A stretch of DNA of 64,000 nt from Mycobacterium colombiense. Lineage in GTDB: Bacteria > Actinomycetota > Actinomycetes > Mycobacteriales > Mycobacteriaceae. The stretch is from NCBI RefSeq assembly GCF_003284975.1, contig NZ_QMEU01000001.1, positions 146,321-210,320 on the forward strand. The letters run 5' to 3'. Of this stretch, positions 50,441 through 59,028 are shown one piece after another. The translations under genes were made by a program, and so were the position numbers. Position 1 is the stretch's first letter. The number at the start of each line of letters is the position of its first letter. The notes below the pieces were generated by a model. The model had not been told where the DNA came from. It saw only the letters and a program-made list of their open reading frames with translations, and did no database searches.

Positions 50441-51247
50441 GTGCCCGAAGGGCATACCCTGCACCGGTTGGCCCGGCTGCACCAACGCCGATACGCCGGC
50501 GCCCCCGTCGCGGTGTCGAGCCCGCAGGGCCGCTTCGCCGATTCGGCCGCGGTGGTCGACGGCCGGGTGTTGCGGCGCACCAGCGCGTGGGGCAAGCACC
50601 TGTTCCATCACTACGCCGGCGGGCCGATCGTGCACGTGCACCTCGGGCTGTACGGCGCCTTCACCGAATGGGAACGACCCGGCGACGGGCTGTTTCCCGA
50701 AGCGGTCGGGCAGGTGCGGATGCGCATGATCGGCGCCGGCTACGGCACCGACCTGCGCGGGCCGACGGTGTGTGAAGTCATCGACGAAGGCCAGGTCAGC
50801 GACGTCCTGGCCAGGCTGGGCCCCGACCCGTTGCGCAGCGACGCCGACCCGTCCTGGGCGTGGAAGCGAATTGCCAAGTCGCGCAGGCCCATTGGCGCGC
50901 TGTTGATGGACCAGACCGTGATGGCCGGGGTGGGCAACGTCTATCGCAGCGAGCTGCTGTTCCGCCATCAGATCGACCCGTTCCGCCCCGGCCGCAACGT
51001 CGGCGAAGACGAGTTCGACGCGGCCTGGACAGATCTGGTCGCGCTGATGAAGGTCGGATTGCGCCGCGGCAAGATCATCGTGGTGCGGCCCGAACACGAC
51101 CACGGCGCGCCGTCGTACCGACCCGATCGGCCCCGGACCTACGTCTACCGGCGGGCCGGCGAGCCGTGCCGGGTGTCCGGCGACCCGATCCGCACGACGG
51201 TGCTAGAGGGCCGAAACGTGTTCTGGTGTCCGGCATGCCAGAAATGA
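50441..51247 (+). CDS. nei: Fpg/Nei-family DNA glycosylase (Rv2464c-like)
   Basis: Base-excision repair glycosylase/AP lyase of 268 residues. After removal of the initiator Met, Pro and Glu (PEGHTLHRLAR) form the active site. The H2TH region VGNVYRSELLFRHQI near 165 and the C-terminal zinc finger CRVSGDP...FWCPACQK are visible. The start is GTG (50441). Actinobacterial Nei-type enzymes excise oxidised pyrimidines; exact substrate not decidable here. Adjacent to rpiB. Confidence 0.92.
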   Translation: MPEGHTLHRLARLHQRRYAGAPVAVSSPQGRFADSAAVVDGRVLRRTSAWGKHLFHHYAGGPIVHVHLGLYGAFTEWERPGDGLFPEAVGQVRMRMIGAGYGTDLRGPTVCEVIDEGQVSDVLARLGPDPLRSDADPSWAWKRIAKSRRPIGALLMDQTVMAGVGNVYRSELLFRHQIDPFRPGRNVGEDEFDAAWTDLVALMKVGLRRGKIIVVRPEHDHGAPSYRPDRPRTYVYRRAGEPCRVSGDPIRTTVLEGRNVFWCPACQK

Positions 51248-51316
51248 CCGCACTGACAGGAAACGGTCAACCCCAAACATCGGCGTCACTTGTTTAGCCA
51301 AAGCATCTATGCGGGT

Positions 51317-51628
51317 ATGACTTGGCCCGTGAAAACTCTTCCACGTTTGGCCGCAACGGCTCTCGCAATCGGCGGGTTGGGTCTGGCGGGCTTCGGCGTC
51401 GCAACTGAGGCGCAGGCCCATCCCGGCCCCTTTCCGCAATGGTGCCCGGGTGAGTGGTGGGACCCGGGCTGGGGCAACAACTGGGATTGGAACAACTGCC
51501 ACGACTGGCGGGGCGGACCAGGGGGTTGGAACCCGCCCGGACCGGCCGGGGGGCCCGGCTGGGGACCGCCGCCGCCGCACCCGTGGGGCCCGGGTGGACC
51601 GCCGCCGCCTCCCGGCTGGCACCCCTGA
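51317..51628 (+). CDS. Small secreted Trp/Cys/Pro-rich protein (paralogue of 15308-15598)
   Basis: A 103-residue exported protein. Signal peptide MTWPVKTLPRLAATALAIGG continuing to the cleavage site after AQA; an alternative GTG start at 51329 would remove four residues. Mature part begins HPGPFPQWCPGEWWDPGWGN, then WDWNNCHDW, then a Gly/Pro-rich tail (GPGGPPPPPGWHP). Shares WCPx3WxPxWGxNx2WNxCxD with the gene at 15308. No enzyme motif. Followed by a perfect terminator. Confidence 0.75.
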   Translation: MTWPVKTLPRLAATALAIGGLGLAGFGVATEAQAHPGPFPQWCPGEWWDPGWGNNWDWNNCHDWRGGPGGWNPPGPAGGPGWGPPPPHPWGPGGPPPPPGWHP

Positions 51629-51646
51629 TCCGACAAGTCACACCAC

Positions 51647-51681
51647 CAGATGCGCCCCGCCGAATCGGCGGGGCGCATCTG
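51647..51681. terminator. Perfect 17-bp-arm terminator between convergent genes
   Basis: Arms CAGATGCGCCCCGCCGA (51647-51663) and their exact reverse complement (51665-51681) with one base between, folding to a small loop. It lies between the secreted protein gene (ending 51628) and lipP (ending 51691), and serves both. Confidence 0.85.
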
Positions 51682-51690
51682 CGTTGAGCG

Positions 51691-52881
51691 TCAGATCACT
51701 CCCAGCACGGAGTAGACCTCGTTGGACAGCACCAGGCTGCGCGGGTCCGCGTTGGCCTTCGTCGGGTCGAAATGATTGGCCACATACGCGTAACCGATGC
51801 GGTGCTCTAGGTCGACGAACCCGAACGAGCCGCCCAGCCCGCCGTGGCCGAAGATGCGTGGATTCGGCCCGTTGACGCAACGCTGGTTGAGCATGTAGCC
51901 CAGACCCCAGCCGTGGTCCGCGACCCGGGGCCCCAGCACCAGGTCGGTCTCCAGGCCGCCCTGGCAGACCCGCACCAGGTCCATGTGCTCGCGGCTGAGC
52001 ACCTTCTCCTGGGCGAGCGCGTTGTAGAACGTCGCCAGTCCCAGCGCGGAGACCTGCCCGTTGGTGCCCGGGAACTCGAGTTCGCGCCACAGGTTCAGGT
52101 CATGCGAGCCGAGTTCGTCATCGGGGGCGAACCCCATCGAGACCGACAGCCCCGCCTTGGGGTGCTCGGCCAGGCTCCTCGGGTAGCCCGGGGCCTTCGC
52201 GTCGGCCAGCAGGTCGCGGGCATGCGGCTTATTGACCCGCTCGGCGCACCGGTGTTGCTCGCTCAGCGGCAACCCGATGTGCACGTCGGCGCCCAACGGT
52301 TCTGCGATCTCGGTGCGCAGGTACTGGCCGATGGTCCGGCCCGTCACCCGGCGGAAAACCTCGCCGGTGATGAAACCAAAGGTGGTCATGTGGTAGCCCT
52401 GCGCGGTGCCCGGCTCCCACCACGGCTCGGCGGCGGCTAGCTGTTCACAGACGTAGTCCCAGTCGGCGACCTGCTCCCATCGCATCCTGGTGCGCGGGCC
52501 GATAACCCCGGAGCGGTGGCTCATCACCATCGCCAGCGTGATGTCTTGCTTGCCCCCCTGGGCGAACTCGGGCCAGTAGTGGGCGACGGGGGCGTGCAGG
52601 TCCAGCTCGCCGCGGTCGGCGAGCTGGTGCACGCAGGTGGCCGACAACCCCTTCGTGCCGGACAACACGGTGGTCAGGGTGTTCTGCTGCCACGGCCGGG
52701 TCCGGGCCGCGTCGGCCCAGCCACCCCACAGATTGACCACCAGAGACCCGTCGACCCACACCGCGACGGCCGCGCCGACTTCGTTGCCCAGTGTGAAATT
52801 GCGCTCGAACGCGTCGCGAACCCCGACGAAGTCCGACGCGCATGAGCCGTGGATCGACGCGTCGGTCAACAGGTCGCTCAT
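51691..52881 (-). CDS. lipP: Beta-lactamase-fold esterase LipP
   Basis: Class C beta-lactamase/penicillin-binding-like esterase of 396 residues, matching Rv2463 LipP. Nucleophile Ser in the SxxK motif VLSGTKGLSATCV near residue 70, plus Tyr in the GTAQGYHMTTFGFI region and an HGG-type motif (FGHGGLGGSFGFV) near 345. Substrates are likely short-chain esters. It starts 33 bp from the tRNA-Gly gene. Confidence 0.9.
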   Translation of the reverse strand: MSDLLTDASIHGSCASDFVGVRDAFERNFTLGNEVGAAVAVWVDGSLVVNLWGGWADAARTRPWQQNTLTTVLSGTKGLSATCVHQLADRGELDLHAPVAHYWPEFAQGGKQDITLAMVMSHRSGVIGPRTRMRWEQVADWDYVCEQLAAAEPWWEPGTAQGYHMTTFGFITGEVFRRVTGRTIGQYLRTEIAEPLGADVHIGLPLSEQHRCAERVNKPHARDLLADAKAPGYPRSLAEHPKAGLSVSMGFAPDDELGSHDLNLWRELEFPGTNGQVSALGLATFYNALAQEKVLSREHMDLVRVCQGGLETDLVLGPRVADHGWGLGYMLNQRCVNGPNPRIFGHGGLGGSFGFVDLEHRIGYAYVANHFDPTKANADPRSLVLSNEVYSVLGVI

Positions 52882-52913
52882 GGCGCCTCTCTATCGAGCA
52901 GATAGTTAGCCCG

Positions 52914-52984
52914 AGCGGGCGACGGGAATCGAACCCGCGTAGCTAGTTTGGAAGACTAGGGCTCTACCATTGAGCTACGCCCGC
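52914..52984 (-). tRNA. tRNA-Gly (anticodon TCC)
   Basis: Minus-strand cloverleaf: acceptor GCGGGCG/CGCCCGC, anticodon loop CTTCCAA (TCC, reading GGA), T-loop GGTTCGATTCC. CCA not encoded. Confidence 0.95.
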
Positions 52985-53133
52985 ATGTATTTAGTCGAGC
53001 GTGACTGTAGCTGGCGACGAAGATCAAATCTAATCGACTCGGTTTTGTGATCTCTCCGCGAGGTCTGCGACGTCGCTGCGAAGCCCGTGGCCAACCCGGT
53101 GTTTCAGGGGCCTTAGGATCATCGAGGTCAGCG

Positions 53134-53210
53134 CGGGGTGTAGCGCAGCTTGGTAGCGCATCCGCTTTGGGAGCGGAAGGCCGCAGGTTCAAATCCTGTC
53201 ACCCCGACCA
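53134..53210 (+). tRNA. tRNA-Pro (anticodon TGG)
   Basis: Acceptor CGGGGTG/CACCCCG, D-arm GCGCAGCTTGGTAGCGC, anticodon loop TTTGGGA (TGG), T-arm CAGGTTCAAATCCTG, and an encoded CCA end. It lies 77 bp upstream of the trigger factor gene, in the same direction. Confidence 0.96.
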
Positions 53211-53287
53211 GCACTACCGGCCCCGCCCTGCGCGCGGCCCACCGACCACCGAGAACGAGCAAAGAACGAGCACTGAGGAGCACACCC

Positions 53288-54793
53288 GTGAAGAGCACCG
53301 TCGAGCAGTTGAGCCCCACCCGGGTGCGCATCAACGTGGAGGTCCCCTTCTCAGAGCTCGAACCCGACTTCCAGCGCGCCTATAAGGAGCTGGCCCGCCA
53401 GGTGCGACTGCCCGGATTCCGGCCGGGCAAGGCGCCGGCGAAGTTGCTGGAGGCCCGGTTCGGTCGCGAGGCCATGCTGGATCAGGTCGTCAGCGAGGCG
53501 CTGCCGGCGCGGTACGGGCAGGCCGTCGCCGAGTCAGAGGTGCACCCGCTGGGTCAGCCCGAGATCGAGGTCACCAAGAAGGAGTACGGCGAGGAGCTGG
53601 CGTTCACCGCCGAGGTCGACGTGCGACCCAAGCTCGCCCTGCCGGACCCCGGTGCGCTCAAGGTCTCGGTGGACCCGATCGAGGTCAGCGACGAGGACGT
53701 GGACGCCGAACTGCAGTCTCTGCGTGCCAGATTCGGCACGCTGACCGGCGTGGACCGCCCGGTCGCAGACGGCGACTTCGTTTCGATCGACCTGTCGGCC
53801 ACCATCGACGGTGAAGAGGTTCCGGGCGCCGCCGCGCAGGGCCTGTCCCACGAGGTCGGCTCGGGTCGGCTGATCGCGGGCCTCGACGAAGCCCTGATCG
53901 GGTTGTCCGTGGATGAATCCAAGGAATTCACCGCGCAGCTGGCGACCGGCGAGCATGCGGGCAAGGACGCGCAGGTCACCGTGACCGTCAAGTCGATCAA
54001 GGAACGCGAGCTGCCCGAGGCCGACGACGAGTTCGCCCAACTGGCCAGCGAGTTCGACACCATCGAGGAGCTGAAGGCCAACCTGCGCGATCAGGTCGGC
54101 CGGACCAAGCGCGCCCAGCAGGCCGAGAACATCCGGGAGGCCGCGCTCGACACGCTGCTCGAGCAGGTCGAGGTGCCGCTGCCGGAAGCGATCGTCAAGG
54201 CCCAGGTCGACAGCGCCCTGCACAACGCCTTGCACAGCCTCAACCACGACGAATCCAAGCTCGAGGAAGTGCTGGCCCAGCAGGGCAAGTCCCGTGAAGA
54301 GTTCGAGACCGAGACGCGCACCGCCGCCGAGACGGACGTGAAACGGCAGCTGCTGCTGGACGCCCTGGCCGACGAGCTGGAGGTTCAGGTTGGCCAGGAG
54401 GACCTGACCGAGCGGCTGGTCGCGACGTCGCGCCAATACGGCATCGAGCCCCAGCAGCTGTTGGGCTACCTGCAGGAGAACAACCAGCTGCCGGCCATGT
54501 TCGCCGATGTGCGCCGGGCGCTGGCCATCGCCGAGGTGATCCGGGCGGCGACCGTCACCGACACCGCCGGAAACGCCATCGACACGAGTGAGTTCTTCGG
54601 CAAGCGTTCGGAGGCCGACGATGCCGAGCCGGCGGGCGAGGCCGAGGAGGCCGACAATCCAACTTCGGAGGCCGACGATGCCGAGCCGGCGGGCGAGGCC
54701 GAGGAGGCCGACAATCCAACTTCGGAGGCCGACGATGCCGAGCCGGCGGGCGAGGCCGAGGCCGGCGAATCTGACGGGGCCGACGCCGGATAG
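53288..54793 (+). CDS. tig: Trigger factor with extended repeat tail
   Basis: Ribosome-bound chaperone/prolyl isomerase, 501 residues; the M. tuberculosis protein is about 466. Order: ribosome-binding domain ([20 protein letters not shown] through [10 protein letters not shown]), FKBP-type PPIase domain from about 150 ([19 protein letters not shown]), C-terminal helical arms (about 250-430), then an acidic tail made of three 19-residue repeats ([19 protein letters not shown]). GTG at 53288. The tail is low-complexity and likely disordered. Confidence 0.95.
   Translation: MKSTVEQLSPTRVRINVEVPFSELEPDFQRAYKELARQVRLPGFRPGKAPAKLLEARFGREAMLDQVVSEALPARYGQAVAESEVHPLGQPEIEVTKKEYGEELAFTAEVDVRPKLALPDPGALKVSVDPIEVSDEDVDAELQSLRARFGTLTGVDRPVADGDFVSIDLSATIDGEEVPGAAAQGLSHEVGSGRLIAGLDEALIGLSVDESKEFTAQLATGEHAGKDAQVTVTVKSIKERELPEADDEFAQLASEFDTIEELKANLRDQVGRTKRAQQAENIREAALDTLLEQVEVPLPEAIVKAQVDSALHNALHSLNHDESKLEEVLAQQGKSREEFETETRTAAETDVKRQLLLDALADELEVQVGQEDLTERLVATSRQYGIEPQQLLGYLQENNQLPAMFADVRRALAIAEVIRAATVTDTAGNAIDTSEFFGKRSEADDAEPAGEAEEADNPTSEADDAEPAGEAEEADNPTSEADDAEPAGEAEAGESDGADAG
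54607..54777. repeat. 57-bp tandem repeats in the tig 3' end
   Basis: Copies begin at 54607, 54664 and 54721. The first two are virtually identical; the third diverges after 40 bp. The 57-bp period is a multiple of three, so copy number changes keep the frame. Confidence 0.92.
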
Positions 54794-54815
54794 TGACCGC
54801 GCCGTGACGCTGTGA

Positions 54816-54838
54816 GCGAACGCGGGGTGCGTGCCGCG
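54816..54838. promoter_or_regulatory. Possible ClgR operator before clpP1
   Basis: CGC-N5-GCG (CGCGGGGTGCG, 54821-54831) with ACGC/GCGT symmetry, the layout of ClgR binding sites. ClgR activates clpP1P2 in actinobacteria. It is about 75 bp upstream of the clpP1 start. Spacing and function are inferred. Confidence 0.45.
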
Positions 54839-54902
54839 AAACGGCGGCGTTGGTTGGTTAGTGTCGTGAATACAGGTCTGAAAGAAAGCAGGTAACCCAG
54901 TC

Positions 54903-55502
54903 GTGACTGACATGCGTTCGCCCTCGCAGGGGCTCAACCTCACGGACTCGGTCTATGAGCGCTTGCTGTCCGAGCGCATCATCTTCCTCGGCTCGGAGGT
55001 CAACGACGAAGTCGCCAACCGGCTCTGCGCGCAGATCCTGCTGCTCGCCGCCGAGGACGCCGACAAGGACATCTCGCTGTACATCAACTCCCCGGGTGGA
55101 TCGATCAGCGCCGGGATGGCGATCTACGACACCATGGTGCTGGCGCCGTGCGACATCGCCACCTACGCGATGGGCATGGCCGCCTCGATGGGCGAGTTCC
55201 TGTTGGCCGCCGGCACCAAGGGCAAGCGCTTCGCGTTGCCGCACGCCCGCATCCTGATGCACCAGCCGCTGGGCGGCGTGACCGGTAGCGCGGCCGACAT
55301 CGCCATTCAGGCCGAGCAGTTCCACGTCATCAAGAAGGAGATGTTCCGGCTCAACGCGGAATTCACCGGCCAGTCGATCGAGCGGATCGAGGCGGATTCC
55401 GATCGCGACCGCTGGTTCACCGCGCAGGAAGCCCTCGAATACGGCTTCGTCGATCACATCATCACCCGCGCCGCCCACATCACCAATGGAGAAGCCCGAT
55501 GA
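54903..55502 (+). CDS. clpP1: ATP-dependent Clp protease proteolytic subunit 1
   Basis: Serine protease ring subunit of 199 residues; works with ClpP2 as a mixed tetradecamer, essential in mycobacteria. Catalytic Ser95 (GMAASMGEF), His120 (ILMHQPLGG) and Asp near 169. The GTG start at 54903 yields a propeptide as in orthologues; MRSPSQG at 54912 is an alternative. It overlaps clpP2 by four bases (ATGA). Confidence 0.96.
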   Translation: MTDMRSPSQGLNLTDSVYERLLSERIIFLGSEVNDEVANRLCAQILLLAAEDADKDISLYINSPGGSISAGMAIYDTMVLAPCDIATYAMGMAASMGEFLLAAGTKGKRFALPHARILMHQPLGGVTGSAADIAIQAEQFHVIKKEMFRLNAEFTGQSIERIEADSDRDRWFTAQEALEYGFVDHIITRAAHITNGEAR

Positions 55503-56143
55503 GTGCCCAGCACCCCGAAACCCAGCCCCAGGCGCGCTACATCCTGCCGTCATTCATCGAGCACTCCAGCTTTGGGATCAAGGAGTCCAATCCCTACAAC
55601 AAGCTGTTCGAGGAGCGCATCATCTTCCTCGGCGTCCAGGTTGACGACGCGTCGGCGAACGACATCATGGCCCAGCTGCTGGTGCTCGAGTCGCTGGACC
55701 CCGACCGTGACATCACCATGTACATCAACTCGCCCGGTGGCGGATTCACCTCGCTGATGGCGATTTACGACACCATGCAGTACGTGCGCGCCGATATCCA
55801 GACGGTGTGCCTGGGCCAGGCCGCCTCGGCCGCGGCGGTGCTGCTGGCCGCCGGGACGCCGGGCAAGCGGATGGCGCTGCCCAACGCCCGGGTGCTCATT
55901 CACCAGCCCTCGCTGCAGGGCGTGATCCAGGGGCAGTTCTCCGATCTGGAGATCCAGGCCGCCGAGATCGAGCGGATGCGCACGTTGATGGAGACCACCC
56001 TGGCCCGCCACACCGGAAAGGACGCCGCGACGGTCCGCAAGGACACCGACCGGGACAAGATCCTGACCGCTGAAGAGGCCAAGGATTACGGCATTATCGA
56101 CACCGTGCTCGAGTACCGGAAGCTTTCGGCGCAGACCGCCTAG
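55499..56143 (+). CDS. clpP2: ATP-dependent Clp protease proteolytic subunit 2
   Basis: Second ClpP subunit, 214 residues, the exact M. tuberculosis length. Catalytic Ser110 ([10 protein letters not shown]), His135 (VLIHQPSLQ) and Asp near 186 (DTDRDKIL). It is coupled to clpP1 by ATGA. The last 50 bp overlap the convergent mmuM coding end. Confidence 0.96.
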   Translation: MSAQHPETQPQARYILPSFIEHSSFGIKESNPYNKLFEERIIFLGVQVDDASANDIMAQLLVLESLDPDRDITMYINSPGGGFTSLMAIYDTMQYVRADIQTVCLGQAASAAAVLLAAGTPGKRMALPNARVLIHQPSLQGVIQGQFSDLEIQAAEIERMRTLMETTLARHTGKDAATVRKDTDRDKILTAEEAKDYGIIDTVLEYRKLSAQTA

Positions 56144-57041
56144 CGTTCTGGTCCCTCGCTCGGCGAATCGCCGCGATTTCGCCGGGGCCGACCCGGCAGC
56201 ATCCGCCGACGATGCGGGCGCCGGCCGCGATCCACTGTGCGGCCAGGTCCGTGTTGAACCGCGACGGCCCGATCCACTTGCGCCGCAAGGCATCCCAGCG
56301 TTCGCCGCTGTTCGGATAGACGATCACCGGCTTCCCGGTGGGTGCGGCGTGCGCAATCGCGGGCAACACGTCCTGGGGTGCGCAGCAGTTCACCCCGATC
56401 GCGACGACCTCATCGACGCCGGTCGCGACCGCGAACGCCTCGCCCAGTGGTTGCCCGGCGCGGGTGCGGTCCCCGTCGATGGTGTAGCTCAGCCAGGCAG
56501 GCACGCCGACCGCGCGCACCAAATCGACCAGCGCCCGCGCCTCGTCGACGTCGGGCACCGTTTCGCACGCGAGCACATCGGCGCCGGCGGCGGCCAGGAC
56601 CTCCAGCCGCGGCCGATGCCAGCGCGCCAACGCCGCAACCGACAGGCCGTAGCGCCCGCGGTATTCGGACCCGTCGGCCAGCGCCGCGCCGTAGGGGCCG
56701 ATCGAGGCGGCGACGAGCAGGCCGTCGACGCCGGCGTCGTCGCGTGCCGCCCGGGCGAGCGCGACGCTGCGGCGCAACAACCCGGCGGTCTCCCCGCGAT
56801 CGAACCCGCGGGCCGCAAAGCCGTCGAACGACGCCTGGTAGCTCGCCGTCGTCGCAATCACCGCCCCGGCGCGAAAGTAGGCGGCGTGCACGGCGACGAT
56901 GTCCTGCGGGGCGTCCGCGAGCAGCCGGGCCGACCACAGCGAATCGGAAAGGTCATGGCCGCGGGCTTCGAGCTCGGTGGCCAACCCGCCGTCGAGCAGC
57001 ACGGATCCGCTGGGCCAGTCGAAGCCCGCAGCCAAACCCAC
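56094..57041 (-). CDS. mmuM: Homocysteine S-methyltransferase
   Basis: S-methylmethionine-type homocysteine methyltransferase of 315 residues, zinc-dependent. Zinc ligands: GVNCCAPQD near 225 and [10 protein letters not shown] near 290; the N-terminal [17 protein letters not shown] is the family start. GTG at 57041 chosen because the conserved [10 protein letters not shown] follows closely and M. tuberculosis Rv2458 starts similarly. Convergent with clpP2, overlapping its end by 50 bp. The MFS gene that lies between clpP2 and mmuM in M. tuberculosis is missing. Confidence 0.9.
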   Translation of the reverse strand: MGLAAGFDWPSGSVLLDGGLATELEARGHDLSDSLWSARLLADAPQDIVAVHAAYFRAGAVIATTASYQASFDGFAARGFDRGETAGLLRRSVALARAARDDAGVDGLLVAASIGPYGAALADGSEYRGRYGLSVAALARWHRPRLEVLAAAGADVLACETVPDVDEARALVDLVRAVGVPAWLSYTIDGDRTRAGQPLGEAFAVATGVDEVVAIGVNCCAPQDVLPAIAHAAPTGKPVIVYPNSGERWDALRRKWIGPSRFNTDLAAQWIAAGARIVGGCCRVGPGEIAAIRRARDQNARRSAPKASGTRARCR

Positions 57042-57381
57042 CTCGCCACTGTAGGGTGATTTCCTGGGGGTCCGCCCAGGCCTCGCGCGATCGTCGGCGT
57101 CGGGTTGGCACCTCCACCGGTGGCGGGATCGGGGGACAGCCAGCCTCGGTCGCATCACGACCGCGACACGCCAAAGACACGCAAAGCGCGTCTTTCGCGG
57201 ATGACGGGCACCGTGTGGCTATATGTTTCATCCATACGGAACAGGAACGAACTCCCGCAAATACCATCGGCGCGATTCGGCGCTTATGGTCGCGGCGGGC
57301 CCGATCAAACGGGTAGCGTCGGTGAATACATGCGGGGACAGGCAACAGCAACGGCGAACAGGAAGTAGGCGCTGACGCACC

Positions 57382-58662
57382 ATGGCACGGATCGGAGACG
57401 GCGGTGACCTGCTGAAGTGCTCGTTCTGCGGGAAGAGCCAGAAGCAGGTCAAGAAGCTCATTGCGGGCCCTGGTGTGTACATCTGCGATGAATGCATCGA
57501 CCTCTGCAACGAGATCATCGAAGAGGAGCTCGCCGACGCCGACGACGTCAAACTCGATGAACTTCCCAAGCCGATCGAGATCCGGGAGTTCCTTGAGGGA
57601 TACGTCATCGGGCAGGACACCGCGAAGCGGACCCTGGCCGTCGCCGTCTACAACCACTACAAGCGGATCCAGGCCGGTGAAAAGGGCCGGGACTCGCGCC
57701 ACGAGCCGGTCGAGCTGACCAAGTCCAACATCCTGATGCTCGGGCCGACCGGTTGCGGAAAGACCTACCTGGCCCAGACGCTCGCCAAGATGCTCAATGT
57801 CCCGTTCGCCATCGCCGACGCCACCGCCCTGACCGAAGCCGGATATGTCGGTGAGGACGTCGAGAACATCTTGCTCAAGCTGATCCAAGCCGCCGACTAC
57901 GACGTCAAGCGCGCCGAGACCGGCATCATCTACATCGACGAGGTCGACAAGATCGCCCGCAAGAGCGAAAACCCGTCGATCACCCGCGACGTCTCCGGAG
58001 AGGGCGTCCAACAGGCCCTGCTGAAGATCCTGGAAGGCACCCAGGCCTCGGTTCCCCCGCAGGGCGGCCGCAAGCACCCGCACCAAGAGTTCATCCAGAT
58101 CGACACCACCAACGTGCTGTTCATCGTCGCCGGCGCCTTCGCGGGGCTGGAGAAGATCATCTACGAGCGCGTCGGCAAGCGCGGCCTGGGCTTCGGCGCC
58201 GAGGTGCGCTCCAAGGCCGAGATCGACACCACCGATCACTTCGCCGAAGTGATGCCCGAAGACCTGATTAAGTTCGGCCTGATCCCCGAGTTCATCGGCC
58301 GGCTGCCGGTGGTCGCCTCGGTCACCAACCTGGACCGCGAGTCGCTGGTCAAGATCCTCTCCGAGCCCAAGAACGCGTTGGTCAAGCAGTACACGCGGCT
58401 CTTCGAGATGGACAACGTCGAGCTCGAGTTCACCGACGACGCCCTGGAAGCGATCGCCGACCAGGCGATCCACCGCGGCACCGGGGCTCGCGGCCTGCGG
58501 GCCATCATGGAAGAGGTCCTGCTGCCGGTGATGTACGACATCCCGAGCCGCGACGACGTCGCCAAGGTCGTGGTGACCAAGGAGACCGTCCAGGACAACG
58601 TGCTGCCGACCATCGTGCCGCGCAAGCCGTCACGCTCCGAGCGTCGGGACAAGAGCGCCTAA
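57382..58662 (+). CDS. clpX: ATP-dependent Clp protease ATP-binding subunit ClpX
   Basis: AAA+ unfoldase of 426 residues that feeds ClpP1P2. Zinc finger Cys13, Cys16, Cys35, Cys38 ([16 protein letters not shown]); Walker [13 protein letters not shown] near 120; Walker [12 protein letters not shown] near 183; substrate loop and [11 protein letters not shown] near 370. ATG start after a GACGCACC context, 223 bp after the divergent mmuM start. Confidence 0.97.
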   Translation: MARIGDGGDLLKCSFCGKSQKQVKKLIAGPGVYICDECIDLCNEIIEEELADADDVKLDELPKPIEIREFLEGYVIGQDTAKRTLAVAVYNHYKRIQAGEKGRDSRHEPVELTKSNILMLGPTGCGKTYLAQTLAKMLNVPFAIADATALTEAGYVGEDVENILLKLIQAADYDVKRAETGIIYIDEVDKIARKSENPSITRDVSGEGVQQALLKILEGTQASVPPQGGRKHPHQEFIQIDTTNVLFIVAGAFAGLEKIIYERVGKRGLGFGAEVRSKAEIDTTDHFAEVMPEDLIKFGLIPEFIGRLPVVASVTNLDRESLVKILSEPKNALVKQYTRLFEMDNVELEFTDDALEAIADQAIHRGTGARGLRAIMEEVLLPVMYDIPSRDDVAKVVVTKETVQDNVLPTIVPRKPSRSERRDKSA

Positions 58663-59028
58663 CCAACTCCTGGAGCGCACTGCCATCCCCAGCGACGCCG
58701 TTCCCCGGCGCCTTGGGCGTGGCTTCGACCTGCTGAACTCCCGTCTGGCAGACGCACGTGACGGCTTGTGGCACCCGGTGTCCGACACGGTATGGACGAC
58801 GGTAAATAACGCGCGAGACGTGACCAACACCACAGTTTGCCCTGCTACTCATCAGTAGATGTCGCTGACGTTGCCTTTTGGCGGCGGACGCGGGCGGGAC
58901 AACGGCGCAGAGACGGCGATGGTAACCGAAAATCAGTGCCATAATTGATACTTCCAGTGACATCAAACCGACACGGCCGGAAAGTCACTTTCACGGGCGT
59001 AATCTAGTTTGCGCGCGGTGTCCGTGCG
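58663..59028. other. Intergenic region before korA
   Basis: 366 bp. M. tuberculosis has an MFS gene (Rv2456c) here; none is present. A CATAATTGATAC stretch at 58940-58951 could be a -10 for korA. No convincing gene. Confidence 0.45.
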
